A stretch of 64,000 bases of DNA from positions 1 to 64,000 of the forward strand of contig JAVBOB010000002.1 of NCBI GenBank assembly GCA_031551125.1. The letters are read 5' to 3'. Positions within the stretch are counted from its first letter, which is position 1; each line of letters opens with the position of its first letter. This document shows, one piece after another, positions 25,983-34,872 of this stretch. The position numbers and the translations under genes were made by a program. This stretch comes from JAIRNF01 sp031551125 (GTDB taxonomy: Bacteria > Bacteroidota > Bacteroidia > Bacteroidales > UBA932). The notes beneath the pieces are model-generated. The model was not told the DNA's origin. It was given only the letters and a program-made list of their open reading frames with translations, and did not search any database.

Positions 25983-26606
25983 ATGCAAAACAAACTACAG
26001 GAACTAACAGATAAGCTGTACAATGAAGGTTTATCAAAAGGGCAGCAAGAAGCGGCAGAACTGTTAGAAAAAGCAAAAGCTGAAGCCGAACAGCTGATTG
26101 AGGCTGCGAAACATAATGCCGAACAAATCATCAGCAAGGCTGAGAAACAGGCTGAGGATATAAAAAAGAATGCCAACGCCGAAATCGGGCTTGCCGGTCG
26201 CCAAGTGATAATGCAAGTAAAACAAGCGACAGAAAATATCATAACTACCAAAGCTATTGCAGAGCCTAATAAATCTGCATTCAACGATGTTGACTTTGTT
26301 AAGCAAATCATACAATCGGCAATCGAAGGATTTTCAAAAAGTTCTGATAACAATAGCCAGCTATCCATTTTACTGCCTGACAGCCAACAAGAACAGCTAA
26401 AAACCTTTGTTGCCGGACAAATTGGCAAACAAATGAGCAACGGAATAGATGTTCAATTCAGCAAATCCATAAAATCAGGATTCCGTATTGGCGCTAAAGA
26501 AAAAGGATACTACATCAGCTTTACGGATATCGACTTCGAAACTCTCTTTAAAGAATACCTTCGTCCTTCTGTACAACAGCTGCTTTTTGGACAAGAAGGA
26601 CACTAG
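25983..26606 (+). CDS. atpE: V-type ATP synthase subunit E (peripheral stalk)
   Basis: A 207-residue stalk subunit. The N-terminal half (about 1-100) is a long charged helix with alanine and glutamate repeats (AAELLEKAKAEAEQLIEAA) that forms the coiled-coil peripheral stalk. The C-terminal half is the globular domain that contacts subunit B. It is the first gene of the E-DUF2764-A-B-D-I-K operon. The start ATG at 25983 follows the promoter closely. An ATG at 25966 is in another frame. The sequence is weakly conserved, as usual for E, so context supports the call. Confidence 0.88.
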   Translation: MQNKLQELTDKLYNEGLSKGQQEAAELLEKAKAEAEQLIEAAKHNAEQIISKAEKQAEDIKKNANAEIGLAGRQVIMQVKQATENIITTKAIAEPNKSAFNDVDFVKQIIQSAIEGFSKSSDNNSQLSILLPDSQQEQLKTFVAGQIGKQMSNGIDVQFSKSIKSGFRIGAKEKGYYISFTDIDFETLFKEYLRPSVQQLLFGQEGH

Positions 26607-26630
26607 TTCGTACTAACGCTTACCAAATAT

Positions 26631-27527
26631 ATGAGCAACAACTACTACTACTTGGTGGCAAGCCTGCCTCGAATTGCTTTTGAGCTGGAGCTGAAAGATA
26701 TCAGCATTCCTGCTCTAAAGGAAGAGGTAAGAATAAATGTCCCTGAATCAGACTATGCTCATGTCAACACCCTGTTTACTCCATACGATATTCAAAACCT
26801 GCTCAAGCTTGTACTGAACAGGAAGCTTCCCTTTTCCGATAAAGGAAAGTTTACGGAAGACCAGCTGCGAGAAGCACTGGATAACCCATCCATGCTCCCC
26901 TCATACATGGCGGATTTTGTAAAACAATATCACACAAAACAGGAACAGGAAGAAGAAAAAGAGGAACAGGAAGAGGAGAAACAAATACCTATTTCCGACC
27001 CTGAAAGCTACTTACTAAACCGTTTCTACGATGTAGTAACAACTTCACGTAACATGTTTATCCGTAAGTGGTTTACATTTGACCGCGATTTACGAAACAT
27101 TCAGGCCGCCATTGTTGCCCGGAACACAGGCGTTGAAAAAGAGAATATACTGATAGGTGCCAACGAGTTGGTCAAATCGCTTATAAAAAACCAATCGGCT
27201 GATTTTGGATTGCGCACCGAAGTGGACTACATGGACACGCTAATGCACATTATTGATACGGCTGACATGCTGGAACGCGAACGGCGACTTGATATGCTAC
27301 GCTGGAGTATGGCAGAATCGTTGGCCGAAAAAAGCAATTTCAACATAGATTACATTTTGTCGTTCTTGCAAAAAGCAGATATTGCAGACCGCTGGATTAA
27401 GCTGGATAAGCAAACGGGAATGGAAATGTTCAAATCCATACTCAACGACATTCAGGCAAAGTTCGACGTAAGAACGGCAACATCAGAAGATGTGATGCTT
27501 GGAAAGATTAAACGTAAAGAAGAATAA
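26631..27527 (+). CDS. DUF2764 protein of the V-ATPase operon
   Basis: A 298-residue soluble, mainly helical protein. The N-terminus YYYLVASLPRIAFELE and the later FDRDLRNIQAAIVARN segment are typical of DUF2764, a family found between subunits E and A in Bacteroidetes and spirochete V-ATPase operons. A low-complexity acidic stretch (EQEEEKEEQEEEKQ) sits near residue 105-115. The position suggests it replaces subunit C, which bridges the rotor shaft and membrane part and is not otherwise found here; this is inference. It ends 23 bp before atpA. Confidence 0.82.
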   Translation: MSNNYYYLVASLPRIAFELELKDISIPALKEEVRINVPESDYAHVNTLFTPYDIQNLLKLVLNRKLPFSDKGKFTEDQLREALDNPSMLPSYMADFVKQYHTKQEQEEEKEEQEEEKQIPISDPESYLLNRFYDVVTTSRNMFIRKWFTFDRDLRNIQAAIVARNTGVEKENILIGANELVKSLIKNQSADFGLRTEVDYMDTLMHIIDTADMLERERRLDMLRWSMAESLAEKSNFNIDYILSFLQKADIADRWIKLDKQTGMEMFKSILNDIQAKFDVRTATSEDVMLGKIKRKEE

Positions 27528-27550
27528 GCCCTATACAAAGCCTCCTCGAA

Positions 27551-29308
27551 ATGAAGACAAAAGGAAAAGTAGCTGGAATCATATCCAACCTTGTGATTGT
27601 AGCGGTTGACGGACCTGTTTCACAAAACGAAATATGCTACGTTCATCTAGGTAACGTAAAGCTAATGGCAGAAGTCATTAAAGTCGTTGGAGACAATGCC
27701 TATACTCAGGTTTTTGAAAGTACCAGAGGTTTAAAAGTTGGAGACGAGGTAGAGTTTGAAGGTCACATGCTCGAGGCTACGCTTGGCCCCGGTATGCTGT
27801 CTCGCAGCTATGACGGTTTGCAGAACAACTTGGAAACAATGGATGGCGTATTCCTGAAACGTGGAGAATACACCGCCGCGCTTGATAGCGAGAAGCTGTG
27901 GCATTTCACTCCTCTTGCAAAGGTAGATGATAAAGTAACGGCCGCCGATTGGTTGGGAGAAGTACCGGAAAACTGGCTTACCCACAAAATTATGGTGCCG
28001 TTTAAGCTTCGCGATGCCTATACCGTTAAATGGATCTCCGGCGAAGCCGATCTTCGAGTAAATGATAAGGTAGCTGTACTAACCGATTATGACGGAATAG
28101 AACACGACGTTACCATGGCTCAAAAATGGCCGGTAAAACTTGCCATTACAGGCTATAAAGAAAAGCCGCGTCCTACTAAAATTATGGAAACGGGTGTACG
28201 TGTTATCGACACTTTTAACCCTATAACCGAAGGAGGAACAGGCTTTATTCCCGGTCCTTTCGGTTCAGGAAAAACGGTACTTCAACACGCGCTGTCCAAA
28301 CAAGCCGATGCCGATATCATCATTATGGCTGCTTGCGGTGAACGTGCCAACGAGGTTGTTGAAATCTTTACGGAGTTTCCCGAACTTGACGACCCACGCT
28401 CAGGACGTAAGCTAATGGAACGTACCACCATCATTTGCAACACTTCTAACATGCCGGTTGCCGCACGCGAAGCATCAGTATATACCGCCATGACAATTGG
28501 TGAGTACTACCGATCAATGGGCTTGAAAGTGTTGTTACTGGCCGATTCTACATCACGTTGGGCACAGGCTCTGCGTGAAATGTCGAACCGCTTGGAAGAG
28601 CTACCGGGTGCCGATGCATTTCCGATGGACTTGCCCGCTATTATTTCTAACTTTTACTCACGTTCCGGATTTGTACTGCTCAATAATGGTGCAACAGGCT
28701 CGGTAACCTTTATAGGAACAGTATCTCCTGCGGGAGGTAACCTAAAAGAACCCGTTACAGAATCTACCAAAAAGGCTGCTCGATGCTTCTACGCCTTATC
28801 ACAAAGCCGCGCCGACAGCAAACGCTACCCTGCCATAGACCCTGTTGATAGCTACTCGAAATATCTTGAATATCCCGAAATTATCGAATACCTCAATAAC
28901 CGTATTGACTCGTCATGGGTAGAGAAGGTAAGTGAAGGGAAAAATATTGTACTACGCGGGAAGGAAGCTTACGAACAAATCAACATTTTAGGTGATGACG
29001 GCGTTCCTATTGACTACCATGACCGCTACTGGAAATCAGAGCTGATTGACTTTGTTATCCTACAACAAGACGCGTTTGATACTATTGATGCCTCTACTCC
29101 GCTTGAACGGCAACAGTACATGTTTGATAAGGTTATTTCCATTTGTCGTATGAACTTCGGCTTTGAGAATTTCGAAGATTGTACAACCTTCTACAAACAT
29201 ATAATTAATGCATCCAAGCAAATGAACTACTCGGAGTTTCATAGTGATGCCTTTAAAAAATACGAAGATGAAATTAACCTGCTGCTGAAAGAAAAGGCAA
29301 CAGCATAA
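27551..29308 (+). CDS. atpA: V-type ATP synthase catalytic subunit A
   Basis: The catalytic subunit of the A3B3 hexamer. It has the P-loop GPFGSGKT near residues 236-243, the catalytic Glu region in GERANEVVEIF, and the non-homologous insertion between the N-terminal beta barrel and the nucleotide domain that distinguishes V/A-type A subunits from F-type beta (residues about 110-200). The ADSTSRWAQALREMSNRLEELPGADAFP stretch is also typical in part. The length of 585 is normal. It is followed by an 81-bp spacer with a small hairpin before subunit B. Confidence 0.96.
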   Translation: MKTKGKVAGIISNLVIVAVDGPVSQNEICYVHLGNVKLMAEVIKVVGDNAYTQVFESTRGLKVGDEVEFEGHMLEATLGPGMLSRSYDGLQNNLETMDGVFLKRGEYTAALDSEKLWHFTPLAKVDDKVTAADWLGEVPENWLTHKIMVPFKLRDAYTVKWISGEADLRVNDKVAVLTDYDGIEHDVTMAQKWPVKLAITGYKEKPRPTKIMETGVRVIDTFNPITEGGTGFIPGPFGSGKTVLQHALSKQADADIIIMAACGERANEVVEIFTEFPELDDPRSGRKLMERTTIICNTSNMPVAAREASVYTAMTIGEYYRSMGLKVLLLADSTSRWAQALREMSNRLEELPGADAFPMDLPAIISNFYSRSGFVLLNNGATGSVTFIGTVSPAGGNLKEPVTESTKKAARCFYALSQSRADSKRYPAIDPVDSYSKYLEYPEIIEYLNNRIDSSWVEKVSEGKNIVLRGKEAYEQINILGDDGVPIDYHDRYWKSELIDFVILQQDAFDTIDASTPLERQQYMFDKVISICRMNFGFENFEDCTTFYKHIINASKQMNYSEFHSDAFKKYEDEINLLLKEKATA

Positions 29309-29314
29309 CATTGA

Positions 29315-29373
29315 AAATTGACTATCGAATATTGATTATTTGAATATTCATTAATCAATAAAAAATATTCAAT
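29315..29373. repeat. AT-rich heptad/hairpin inside the V-ATPase operon
   Basis: Units of about 7 bp (TATTGAT, TATTTGA, ATATTCA) fill the A-B spacer. ATTGATTA (29331-29338) pairs with TAATCAAT (29352-29359). It resembles the elements at 30736 and 52202. Confidence 0.6.
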
Positions 29374-29389
29374 ACAAATCCACACATAT

Positions 29390-30736
29390 ATGGCCACAAA
29401 AGCATTCCAAAAAGTTTACACCAAGCTGGAAAGTATTACCAAAGCTACCGTTACGTTACGAGCACAAGGTGTTGCTAATGATGAGCTGGCAACCGTTGAT
29501 AATAGGCTGGCGCAAGTAGTAAAAATAAGCGGTGAGAGCGTTACGCTGCAAGTGTTTGCCGGAACGGAAGGCTTGGCAACAAACTCAGAAGTAATATTTC
29601 TTAGCGAACCTCCAAGCTTAAAAGTTAGCAATGACTTGGCAGGTAGGTTTTTTAATGCTTTTGGAAAACCAATCGGTGGTGGAGCAGAACCTGATGGGGA
29701 AAAGCGAGAAATTGGCGGGCCATCGGTAAACCCCTTTCGTCGTGTGCAACCATCAGAATTTATTCCTACCGGTATTGCCGGTATAGACTTGAACAACGCT
29801 TTAGTATCGGGGCAAAAAATTCCATTCTTTGCAGACCCTGACCAGCCGTATAACGAGGTAATGGCAATGGTTGCACTACGTGCAAAGGTTGATAAGATTA
29901 TACTCGGAGGCATGGGATTGTCTAATGACGATTTCCTGTACTTTAAAAATATGTTTGAGAATGCAGGAGCGCTTGATAAGATTATTTGCTTTATCAACAC
30001 TACCGAGCAACCACCTGTAGAACGCCTGCTGATTCCCGATATGGCGCTTACGGCTGCCGAATACTTTGCCGTTGATAAGAACGAAAAGGTATTGGTGTTG
30101 CTTACCGACATGACGTTATACGCCGATGCGTTAAGTATTGTATCGAACCGCATGGACCAAATCCCGTCAAAAGATAGTATGCCCGGTTCGCTTTACTCTG
30201 ACCTCTCCAAGATATACGAGAAGGCGGTACAGCTACCCAGCGGGGGTTCCATCACCATTGTAGCCGTTACAACGCTTAGCGGCGGTGATATTACCCACGC
30301 TATACCCGACAATACAGGTTACATTACGGAAGGACAGCTATTCCTTCGTACTGATAGCGATACGGGTAAAGTTATTGTTGACCCATTCCGCTCGCTTTCT
30401 CGCTTAAAGCAGCTGGTTATTGGAAAGAAAACACGTGAAGACCATCCGCAGGTAATGAACGCTGCCGTTCGCTTATACGCTGATGCGGCAAATGCCAAAA
30501 CAAAGCTGGAAAATGGTTTTGACCTGAGCGATTATGACGAGCGTACGCTGAAGTTTGCCAAAGAATACTCGGAAAAATTACTGGCCATTGATGTAAACAT
30601 TGATACTACTGAGATGTTGGATACCGCATGGAAGCTATTCGCTAAGTATTTTACTCCTGCAGAAGTTGCTATTAAGCAAACGTTAATGGATAAGTACTGG
30701 AAAACAAACGAAGCAAAACAAAGCAAAACAATGTAA
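29390..30736 (+). CDS. atpB: V-type ATP synthase subunit B (non-catalytic)
   Basis: 448 residues. It is homologous to subunit A but lacks a P-loop: the corresponding site reads KIPFFADPDQPYNEVMAM. It has the regulatory-subunit features LVLLTDMTLYADALSIVSNRMDQIPSKDSMPGSLYSDL (in part) and the GSITIVAVTTLSGGDITHAIPDNTGYI region. It alternates with A in the head. The next gene (D) is separated by 175 bp of repeat DNA, but the operon order still suggests co-transcription. Confidence 0.95.
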   Translation: MATKAFQKVYTKLESITKATVTLRAQGVANDELATVDNRLAQVVKISGESVTLQVFAGTEGLATNSEVIFLSEPPSLKVSNDLAGRFFNAFGKPIGGGAEPDGEKREIGGPSVNPFRRVQPSEFIPTGIAGIDLNNALVSGQKIPFFADPDQPYNEVMAMVALRAKVDKIILGGMGLSNDDFLYFKNMFENAGALDKIICFINTTEQPPVERLLIPDMALTAAEYFAVDKNEKVLVLLTDMTLYADALSIVSNRMDQIPSKDSMPGSLYSDLSKIYEKAVQLPSGGSITIVAVTTLSGGDITHAIPDNTGYITEGQLFLRTDSDTGKVIVDPFRSLSRLKQLVIGKKTREDHPQVMNAAVRLYADAANAKTKLENGFDLSDYDERTLKFAKEYSEKLLAIDVNIDTTEMLDTAWKLFAKYFTPAEVAIKQTLMDKYWKTNEAKQSKTM

Positions 30737-30770
30737 ATTGAATATTTTTATTGATTATTGAATATTGACA
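30736..30770. repeat. AT-rich heptad repeat between subunits B and D
   Basis: 7-bp units ATTGAAT, ATTGATT, ATTGAAT and ATTGACA make up the start of the 175-bp spacer after subunit B. Related to the elements at 29315 and 52202. Confidence 0.6.
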
Positions 30771-30911
30771 AAAGAACAAGGACGGAAAGGTAAAAGACGC
30801 ATAAATTAGCATGTAACACGTAAAAAATCGAAGGTATATCACCTATTATCCGTTATCCATTGTCCGTTTACATCGCAAATCGTGCATCGAGATACTTGAT
30901 ACAAAAGAATT

Positions 30912-31511
30912 ATGGCTATTAAATTTCAGTTCAATAAAACATCTCTCAACGAGCTTAACAAGCAGCTTAAAGTTCGTACACGCGCTCTGCCCACTATCAA
31001 GAGCAAAGAGTCGGCGTTGCGTATGGAGGTAAAACGAGCGAAGGATAAGGCCGAACAGCTGAACAAGGAGTTAGAAAGTAAAGTAGCCACATACGAGTAT
31101 ATGAGCGGGCTATGGAACGAGTTTGAGCCGGAGCTTATCCGAATTGAGGACTTGGATATCAACGTTATAAAAATTGCAGGAGTAAAAATTCCCGTACTCA
31201 AAGAGCTGAAGTTTAGCATTACACCATACAACCTGTTTAGCAAACCTTACTGGTATGTTGACGGCATACAGCTGCTAAAAGAGCTGTCGACACTTGGTAT
31301 TGAGCGAGAGCTGTATTTTGAAAAGATGCGCCTACTCGACTCTGCCCGAAAGAAAACAACACAGAAGGTAAACCTATACGAGAAAGTACAGATACCCGGC
31401 TACATGGAAGCCGTACTAAAAATTAAACGTTTCTTGGAAGACGAGGAGAACCTGTCCAAATCATCTCAAAAGATTGTCAAGAAACGGCAAGAGGAGGAGG
31501 CTACGGCATGA
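30912..31511 (+). CDS. atpD: V-type ATP synthase subunit D (central rotor shaft)
   Basis: A 199-residue protein. The opening FNKTSLNELNKQLKVRTRALPTIKSKESALRME is the long N-terminal helix of the rotor shaft, which pairs with a C-terminal helix (about 150-190, EAVLKIKRFLEDEENLSK). The gene ends with an ATGA overlap with subunit I (31508-31511), indicating translational coupling. It connects the A3B3 head to the membrane ring. No separate subunit F was found. Confidence 0.9.
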   Translation: MAIKFQFNKTSLNELNKQLKVRTRALPTIKSKESALRMEVKRAKDKAEQLNKELESKVATYEYMSGLWNEFEPELIRIEDLDINVIKIAGVKIPVLKELKFSITPYNLFSKPYWYVDGIQLLKELSTLGIERELYFEKMRLLDSARKKTTQKVNLYEKVQIPGYMEAVLKIKRFLEDEENLSKSSQKIVKKRQEEEATA

Positions 31512-33313
31512 TAGTTCCGATGAAAAAATACGCCTTCCTTGTATTTCACCGTGATTTAGACCAATTCCTACCGCAGCTGCAATCCTTTGGAATGGTTGAC
31601 ATCACCAGAAGAAATGCAACGCTGGAGGCAAAGGATAAAGAAATGTTGGCCGAGGTCAACCGTTATGCTGTTGCCACACGTAAGCTAAAGGGGCGAAAGC
31701 TGACACAACCGCCGGTTACATGTAAACCTTTTACGGGAAAAGAAGCTCTTGATGAGTACGAAAGCCTCATAGCTAACCAAGAGCAAACATCAACGCTGAT
31801 TAAGATAGTAGAAAAGGAGCTGCAAGATGCACTGATATGGGGAAATTTTAACCCCGATGATGTTCAGCGTCTTCAAATGATTGGCATAACTCCTCATTTT
31901 TTTACTGCGCCGCGCAAGCGTTTCTCTGAAGAGTGGCAGCAACAATATCCGTTGGTTGTGTTGAATGAGGACAGCACCAATATTTACTTCATTGTACTAC
32001 AAGAGGGCAATACTCCTATCAACATTGAAGCGCAAGAGATGAAGGTTCCCAGCGCTTCTGCCAATGTAAGACAAGAGGAGCTGGACTCGTTGCAACAAAT
32101 TGAACAAGATATAAAAAACAGGTTAGACTCACTAACTGCCTGCATTGGCCAAATGGAAAATGCAAAGGCAGAGCTGATGAGCCAAATAGACTACACCAGC
32201 GTAAAGCAAAGCGCCGAAGGGCAAGCCGAAAACAACCTACTGCTGTTTACCGGATGGATTCCAAAAGAGCATGATAACGAACTGGTTAGCTTTCTTGACA
32301 CGCAAGATATGTTGTACCTTGAGCAAGCTATTGAACAAGAAGACCGCGTACCTATAAAGCTGAAAAACGGTTGGTTTGCCAAGCTGTTTGAGCCCATTAC
32401 CGAAATGTACTCTTTACCCAACTACAGAGAGCTGGATTTAACTCCTTTCTTTGCTCCTTTCTACATGATGTTTTTTGGGTTCTGCTTTGGTGATGCGGGC
32501 TATGGGCTTTTACTTATCCTTATATGCTTTTTTATCAAGCGGAAGCTAAAAAAAGAATTTCGTCCGTTCGTATCACTTATACAATGGCTATGCCTTGCAG
32601 CCTGTATTTTTGGCGCACTAACCGGAACATTTTTCGGCGTTGATTTGGCACAAATCGAACTACTGACAAAAGTAAAAACATGGTTTGTTAAGGACGATAA
32701 TACGTTAATGGCGCTCTCTATCGCTTTAGGGGCCTTACAGGTTTTAGTTGGTATGGGTATTCATGCGGCTAACATCGCCAGACAGCAAGGATTCAAGTAT
32801 GCCATTTCTAAAATAGCATGGATGGTATTTATAGTAGTTGGCGCAGTAACATTTGGGCTTCCCATGCTAGGCATCGCTATTCCTCAGCTCATAAGCCACG
32901 TACTATATGGTATTATTGGAATATCAGCATTATTCATATTCTTCTACAATAGTCCGGGTAAAAACCCGTTACTTAACTTTGGAGTAGGGATATGGGATAG
33001 CTTCAACACCGCAACCGGATTGTTAGGAGACCTACTATCCTACATTCGTTTATTTGCGCTCGGGCTAACAGGGGGAGTGCTTGGAGGTGCGTTTAACAGC
33101 ATGGCACAATCCTTATCTCCGGATATTCCGGTAGTAGGGTTCCTTGTAACCCTTTTCATACTGGTTCTAGGGCACGGTATAAATATTATGCTAAGTATGT
33201 TGGGTGCAATTATTCACCCTATCCGTCTTACCTATGTTGAATTTTTCAAAAATTCCGGCTATGAAGGAGGCGGCATAGCATATAAACCATTTAAGTACAA
33301 CAAGTCAAAGTAA
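31508..33313 (+). CDS. atpI: V-type ATP synthase subunit I
   Basis: A 601-residue membrane subunit, the V-ATPase a-subunit homologue that forms the ion half-channels. The N-terminal 300 residues are a soluble stalk-binding domain with coiled coils. From about residue 315 there are about seven to eight helices, starting FFAPFYMMFFGFCFGDAGYGLLL. The region DSFNTATGLLGDLLSYIRLFALGLTGG contains the essential arginine (in SYIRLFALG) that faces the rotor ring. The start may be ATG 31508 (overlapping D) or ATG 31520 (MKKYAFLVFHRD); both keep the frame. Confidence 0.95.
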   Translation: MIVPMKKYAFLVFHRDLDQFLPQLQSFGMVDITRRNATLEAKDKEMLAEVNRYAVATRKLKGRKLTQPPVTCKPFTGKEALDEYESLIANQEQTSTLIKIVEKELQDALIWGNFNPDDVQRLQMIGITPHFFTAPRKRFSEEWQQQYPLVVLNEDSTNIYFIVLQEGNTPINIEAQEMKVPSASANVRQEELDSLQQIEQDIKNRLDSLTACIGQMENAKAELMSQIDYTSVKQSAEGQAENNLLLFTGWIPKEHDNELVSFLDTQDMLYLEQAIEQEDRVPIKLKNGWFAKLFEPITEMYSLPNYRELDLTPFFAPFYMMFFGFCFGDAGYGLLLILICFFIKRKLKKEFRPFVSLIQWLCLAACIFGALTGTFFGVDLAQIELLTKVKTWFVKDDNTLMALSIALGALQVLVGMGIHAANIARQQGFKYAISKIAWMVFIVVGAVTFGLPMLGIAIPQLISHVLYGIIGISALFIFFYNSPGKNPLLNFGVGIWDSFNTATGLLGDLLSYIRLFALGLTGGVLGGAFNSMAQSLSPDIPVVGFLVTLFILVLGHGINIMLSMLGAIIHPIRLTYVEFFKNSGYEGGGIAYKPFKYNKSK

Positions 33314-33338
33314 AATACAAACTAAAACAAAACAGACT

Positions 33339-33788
33339 ATGACACCTATTTTATTTGCCTACATTGGCATTATCCTTATGCTTGTTCTCTCTTGTGCAGG
33401 TAGCGCATGGGCACTATCCAACTGTGGTAATGCCGCTGTTGCTGCGCTAAAAAAACGCCCTGAAGCACTAGGTAGCTACCTTGCCATGTGCGCACTTCCA
33501 AGTACCCAAGGCTTATACGGATTTGTTGGATTTTTCTTCATAAAATCCAAGCTGGAGATAGTAGATATGTCATGGATGACCGCATCGGGTATTTTCGGTG
33601 CAGGACTAATAATGGGCGCTGTTGGTTTGGTTACAGCAATACGTCAGGGTCAGGTTTGTTCAAACGGTATTGTTGCCGTAAGCCAAGGCTACAACGTTGT
33701 GGGAGGTACATTAACGCTAGCTGTTTTTCCTGAACTTTACGCTATTATTGGATTGCTATCGGTAATTTTTATCAACGGAATGATATAA
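33339..33788 (+). CDS. atpK: V-type ATP synthase proteolipid subunit K
   Basis: The rotor-ring subunit, 149 residues with four helices in two fused hairpins. The first hairpin has PSTQGLYGF and the second has RQGQVCSNG and FPELYAIIG. In Enterococcus hirae NtpK the Na+ ligands are in matching positions: Thr-Gln in helix 2, Gln in the helix 2-3 region and Glu in helix 4. All of these are present, so Na+ rather than H+ coupling is likely, which is an inference from motifs. The gene ends the operon. Confidence 0.93.
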   Translation: MTPILFAYIGIILMLVLSCAGSAWALSNCGNAAVAALKKRPEALGSYLAMCALPSTQGLYGFVGFFFIKSKLEIVDMSWMTASGIFGAGLIMGAVGLVTAIRQGQVCSNGIVAVSQGYNVVGGTLTLAVFPELYAIIGLLSVIFINGMI

Positions 33789-33813
33789 TCCGTTAACAAC
33801 GCAGCAAGTATAT

Positions 33814-33859
33814 TGGGCTTTAACCCGAATCAGCTAAGATTTAAGGGCTAAAGCCCAAC
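33814..33859. repeat. Hairpin after the V-ATPase operon
   Basis: TTGGGCTTTAACCC (33814-33827) pairs with GGGCTAAAGCCCAA (33846-33859) with one mismatch. It may terminate the operon, though it lacks a T run; it looks like a REP-type palindrome. Confidence 0.65.
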
Positions 33860-33955
33860 ATTTAATAGGCTAATACGTTGTTTGTAGTAGAATCTACCAT
33901 CACAAACAACCATCGCGCTAGACCAAACCCGGTTAGCAAACAAATACACAAGAAT

Positions 33956-34726
33956 ATGAAACCAAAAGAAGATATTATAAATAACTGGCTGCCGCGCTAT
34001 ACCGGAAATTCGCTGGATAACTTCGGTGATTTTATTCTTCTTACCAACTTTCGCAACTACCTGCATTTGTTTAGCGAATGGAACAACGTACCAATTGTTG
34101 ACCCTAATGCTAACATGCCATGTGTAACGATTGACGGTATTACCATGATTAACTTTGGCATGGGAAGCCCCAATGCCGCTATTGTAATGGATTTGCTTGC
34201 AGCTATAAAACCAAAAGCCGTTTTGTTTTTAGGTAAATGCGGGGTAATGAAGGAAAAAAATAAGCTGGGCGACCTTATACTACCCATTGCCGCTATTAGG
34301 GGTGATGGTACTTCAAACGATTATCTTCCCCCTGAAGTCCCTGCACTACCGGCCTTCAGCTTGCAACGTGCTGTTTCTACTACCATCCGCGATTTTGGGC
34401 TTGACTATTGGACAGGAACAGTATATACCACCAACCGCCGCGTTTGGGAGCATGATGAAGAATTTATGCGCTACCTGATAAAAATTCGTTGTATGGCAGT
34501 TGATATGGAAACAGCAACCATTTTTACGGTTGGCTTTGCCAACAACATCAGCACAGGGGCATTACTGCTGGCATCAGACAAACCGTTGATTGAATCGGGA
34601 GTAAAAACAGCGGAAAGCGATAAGCGAGTAACCGAACTTTTTGTTGAAAACCATATTAAGATAGGTGTTGATGCGCTGAAGCTTATCCGCAGAAACGGAA
34701 GTTCAGTAAAGCATCTACGATTTTAG
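33956..34726 (+). CDS. amn: AMP nucleosidase
   Basis: Hydrolyses AMP to adenine and ribose 5-phosphate. The 256-residue protein has the phosphorylase/nucleosidase fold: GITMINFGMGSPNAAIVMDLL, FLGKCGVMKEKNKLGDLILP and the DMETATIFTVGFANN motif carrying the acidic catalytic region. The short form without the N-terminal regulatory domain of E. coli Amn is normal in Bacteroidetes. The frame is open from 33878, but the ATG at 33956 (MKPKEDIINNWLPRYTGNS) fits the family. A small hairpin with arms GTTGTTTGT/ACAAACAAC lies just upstream. Confidence 0.88.
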   Translation: MKPKEDIINNWLPRYTGNSLDNFGDFILLTNFRNYLHLFSEWNNVPIVDPNANMPCVTIDGITMINFGMGSPNAAIVMDLLAAIKPKAVLFLGKCGVMKEKNKLGDLILPIAAIRGDGTSNDYLPPEVPALPAFSLQRAVSTTIRDFGLDYWTGTVYTTNRRVWEHDEEFMRYLIKIRCMAVDMETATIFTVGFANNISTGALLLASDKPLIESGVKTAESDKRVTELFVENHIKIGVDALKLIRRNGSSVKHLRF

Positions 34727-34748
34727 CAATAGCTGCTATCATAAAAAG

Positions 34749-34778
34749 AATGCCGCATGTGGAAATACATGCGGCATT
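34749..34778. terminator. Terminator after amn
   Basis: AATGCCGCATGT (34749-34760) and ACATGCGGCATT (34767-34778) are perfect arms with a 6-base loop and a T run after. Confidence 0.85.
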
Positions 34779-34800
34779 TTTTACACCACGACAAATAGCA

Positions 34801-34867
34801 CGTCATTGCGAGCGAAGCGTAGCAATCTGTTTATTCAGTAGATTGCCACGCTACGCTCGCAATGACG
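34801..34867. repeat. GTCATTGCGAGCGAAGCG palindrome, copy 1
   Basis: CGTCATTGCGAGCGAAGCGT at the left pairs with its reverse complement at the right (ACGCTCGCAATGACG), with internal TAGCAATCTG/AGATTGCCA arms. This is the most complete copy of a family with at least seven members in the window. Confidence 0.9.
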
Positions 34868-34872
34868 ACCTT

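Noticed and set aside
29416..30153. 245-residue minus-strand ORF inside atpB
   Set aside because: Antisense shadow of a strongly conserved gene, with no recognisable domain.
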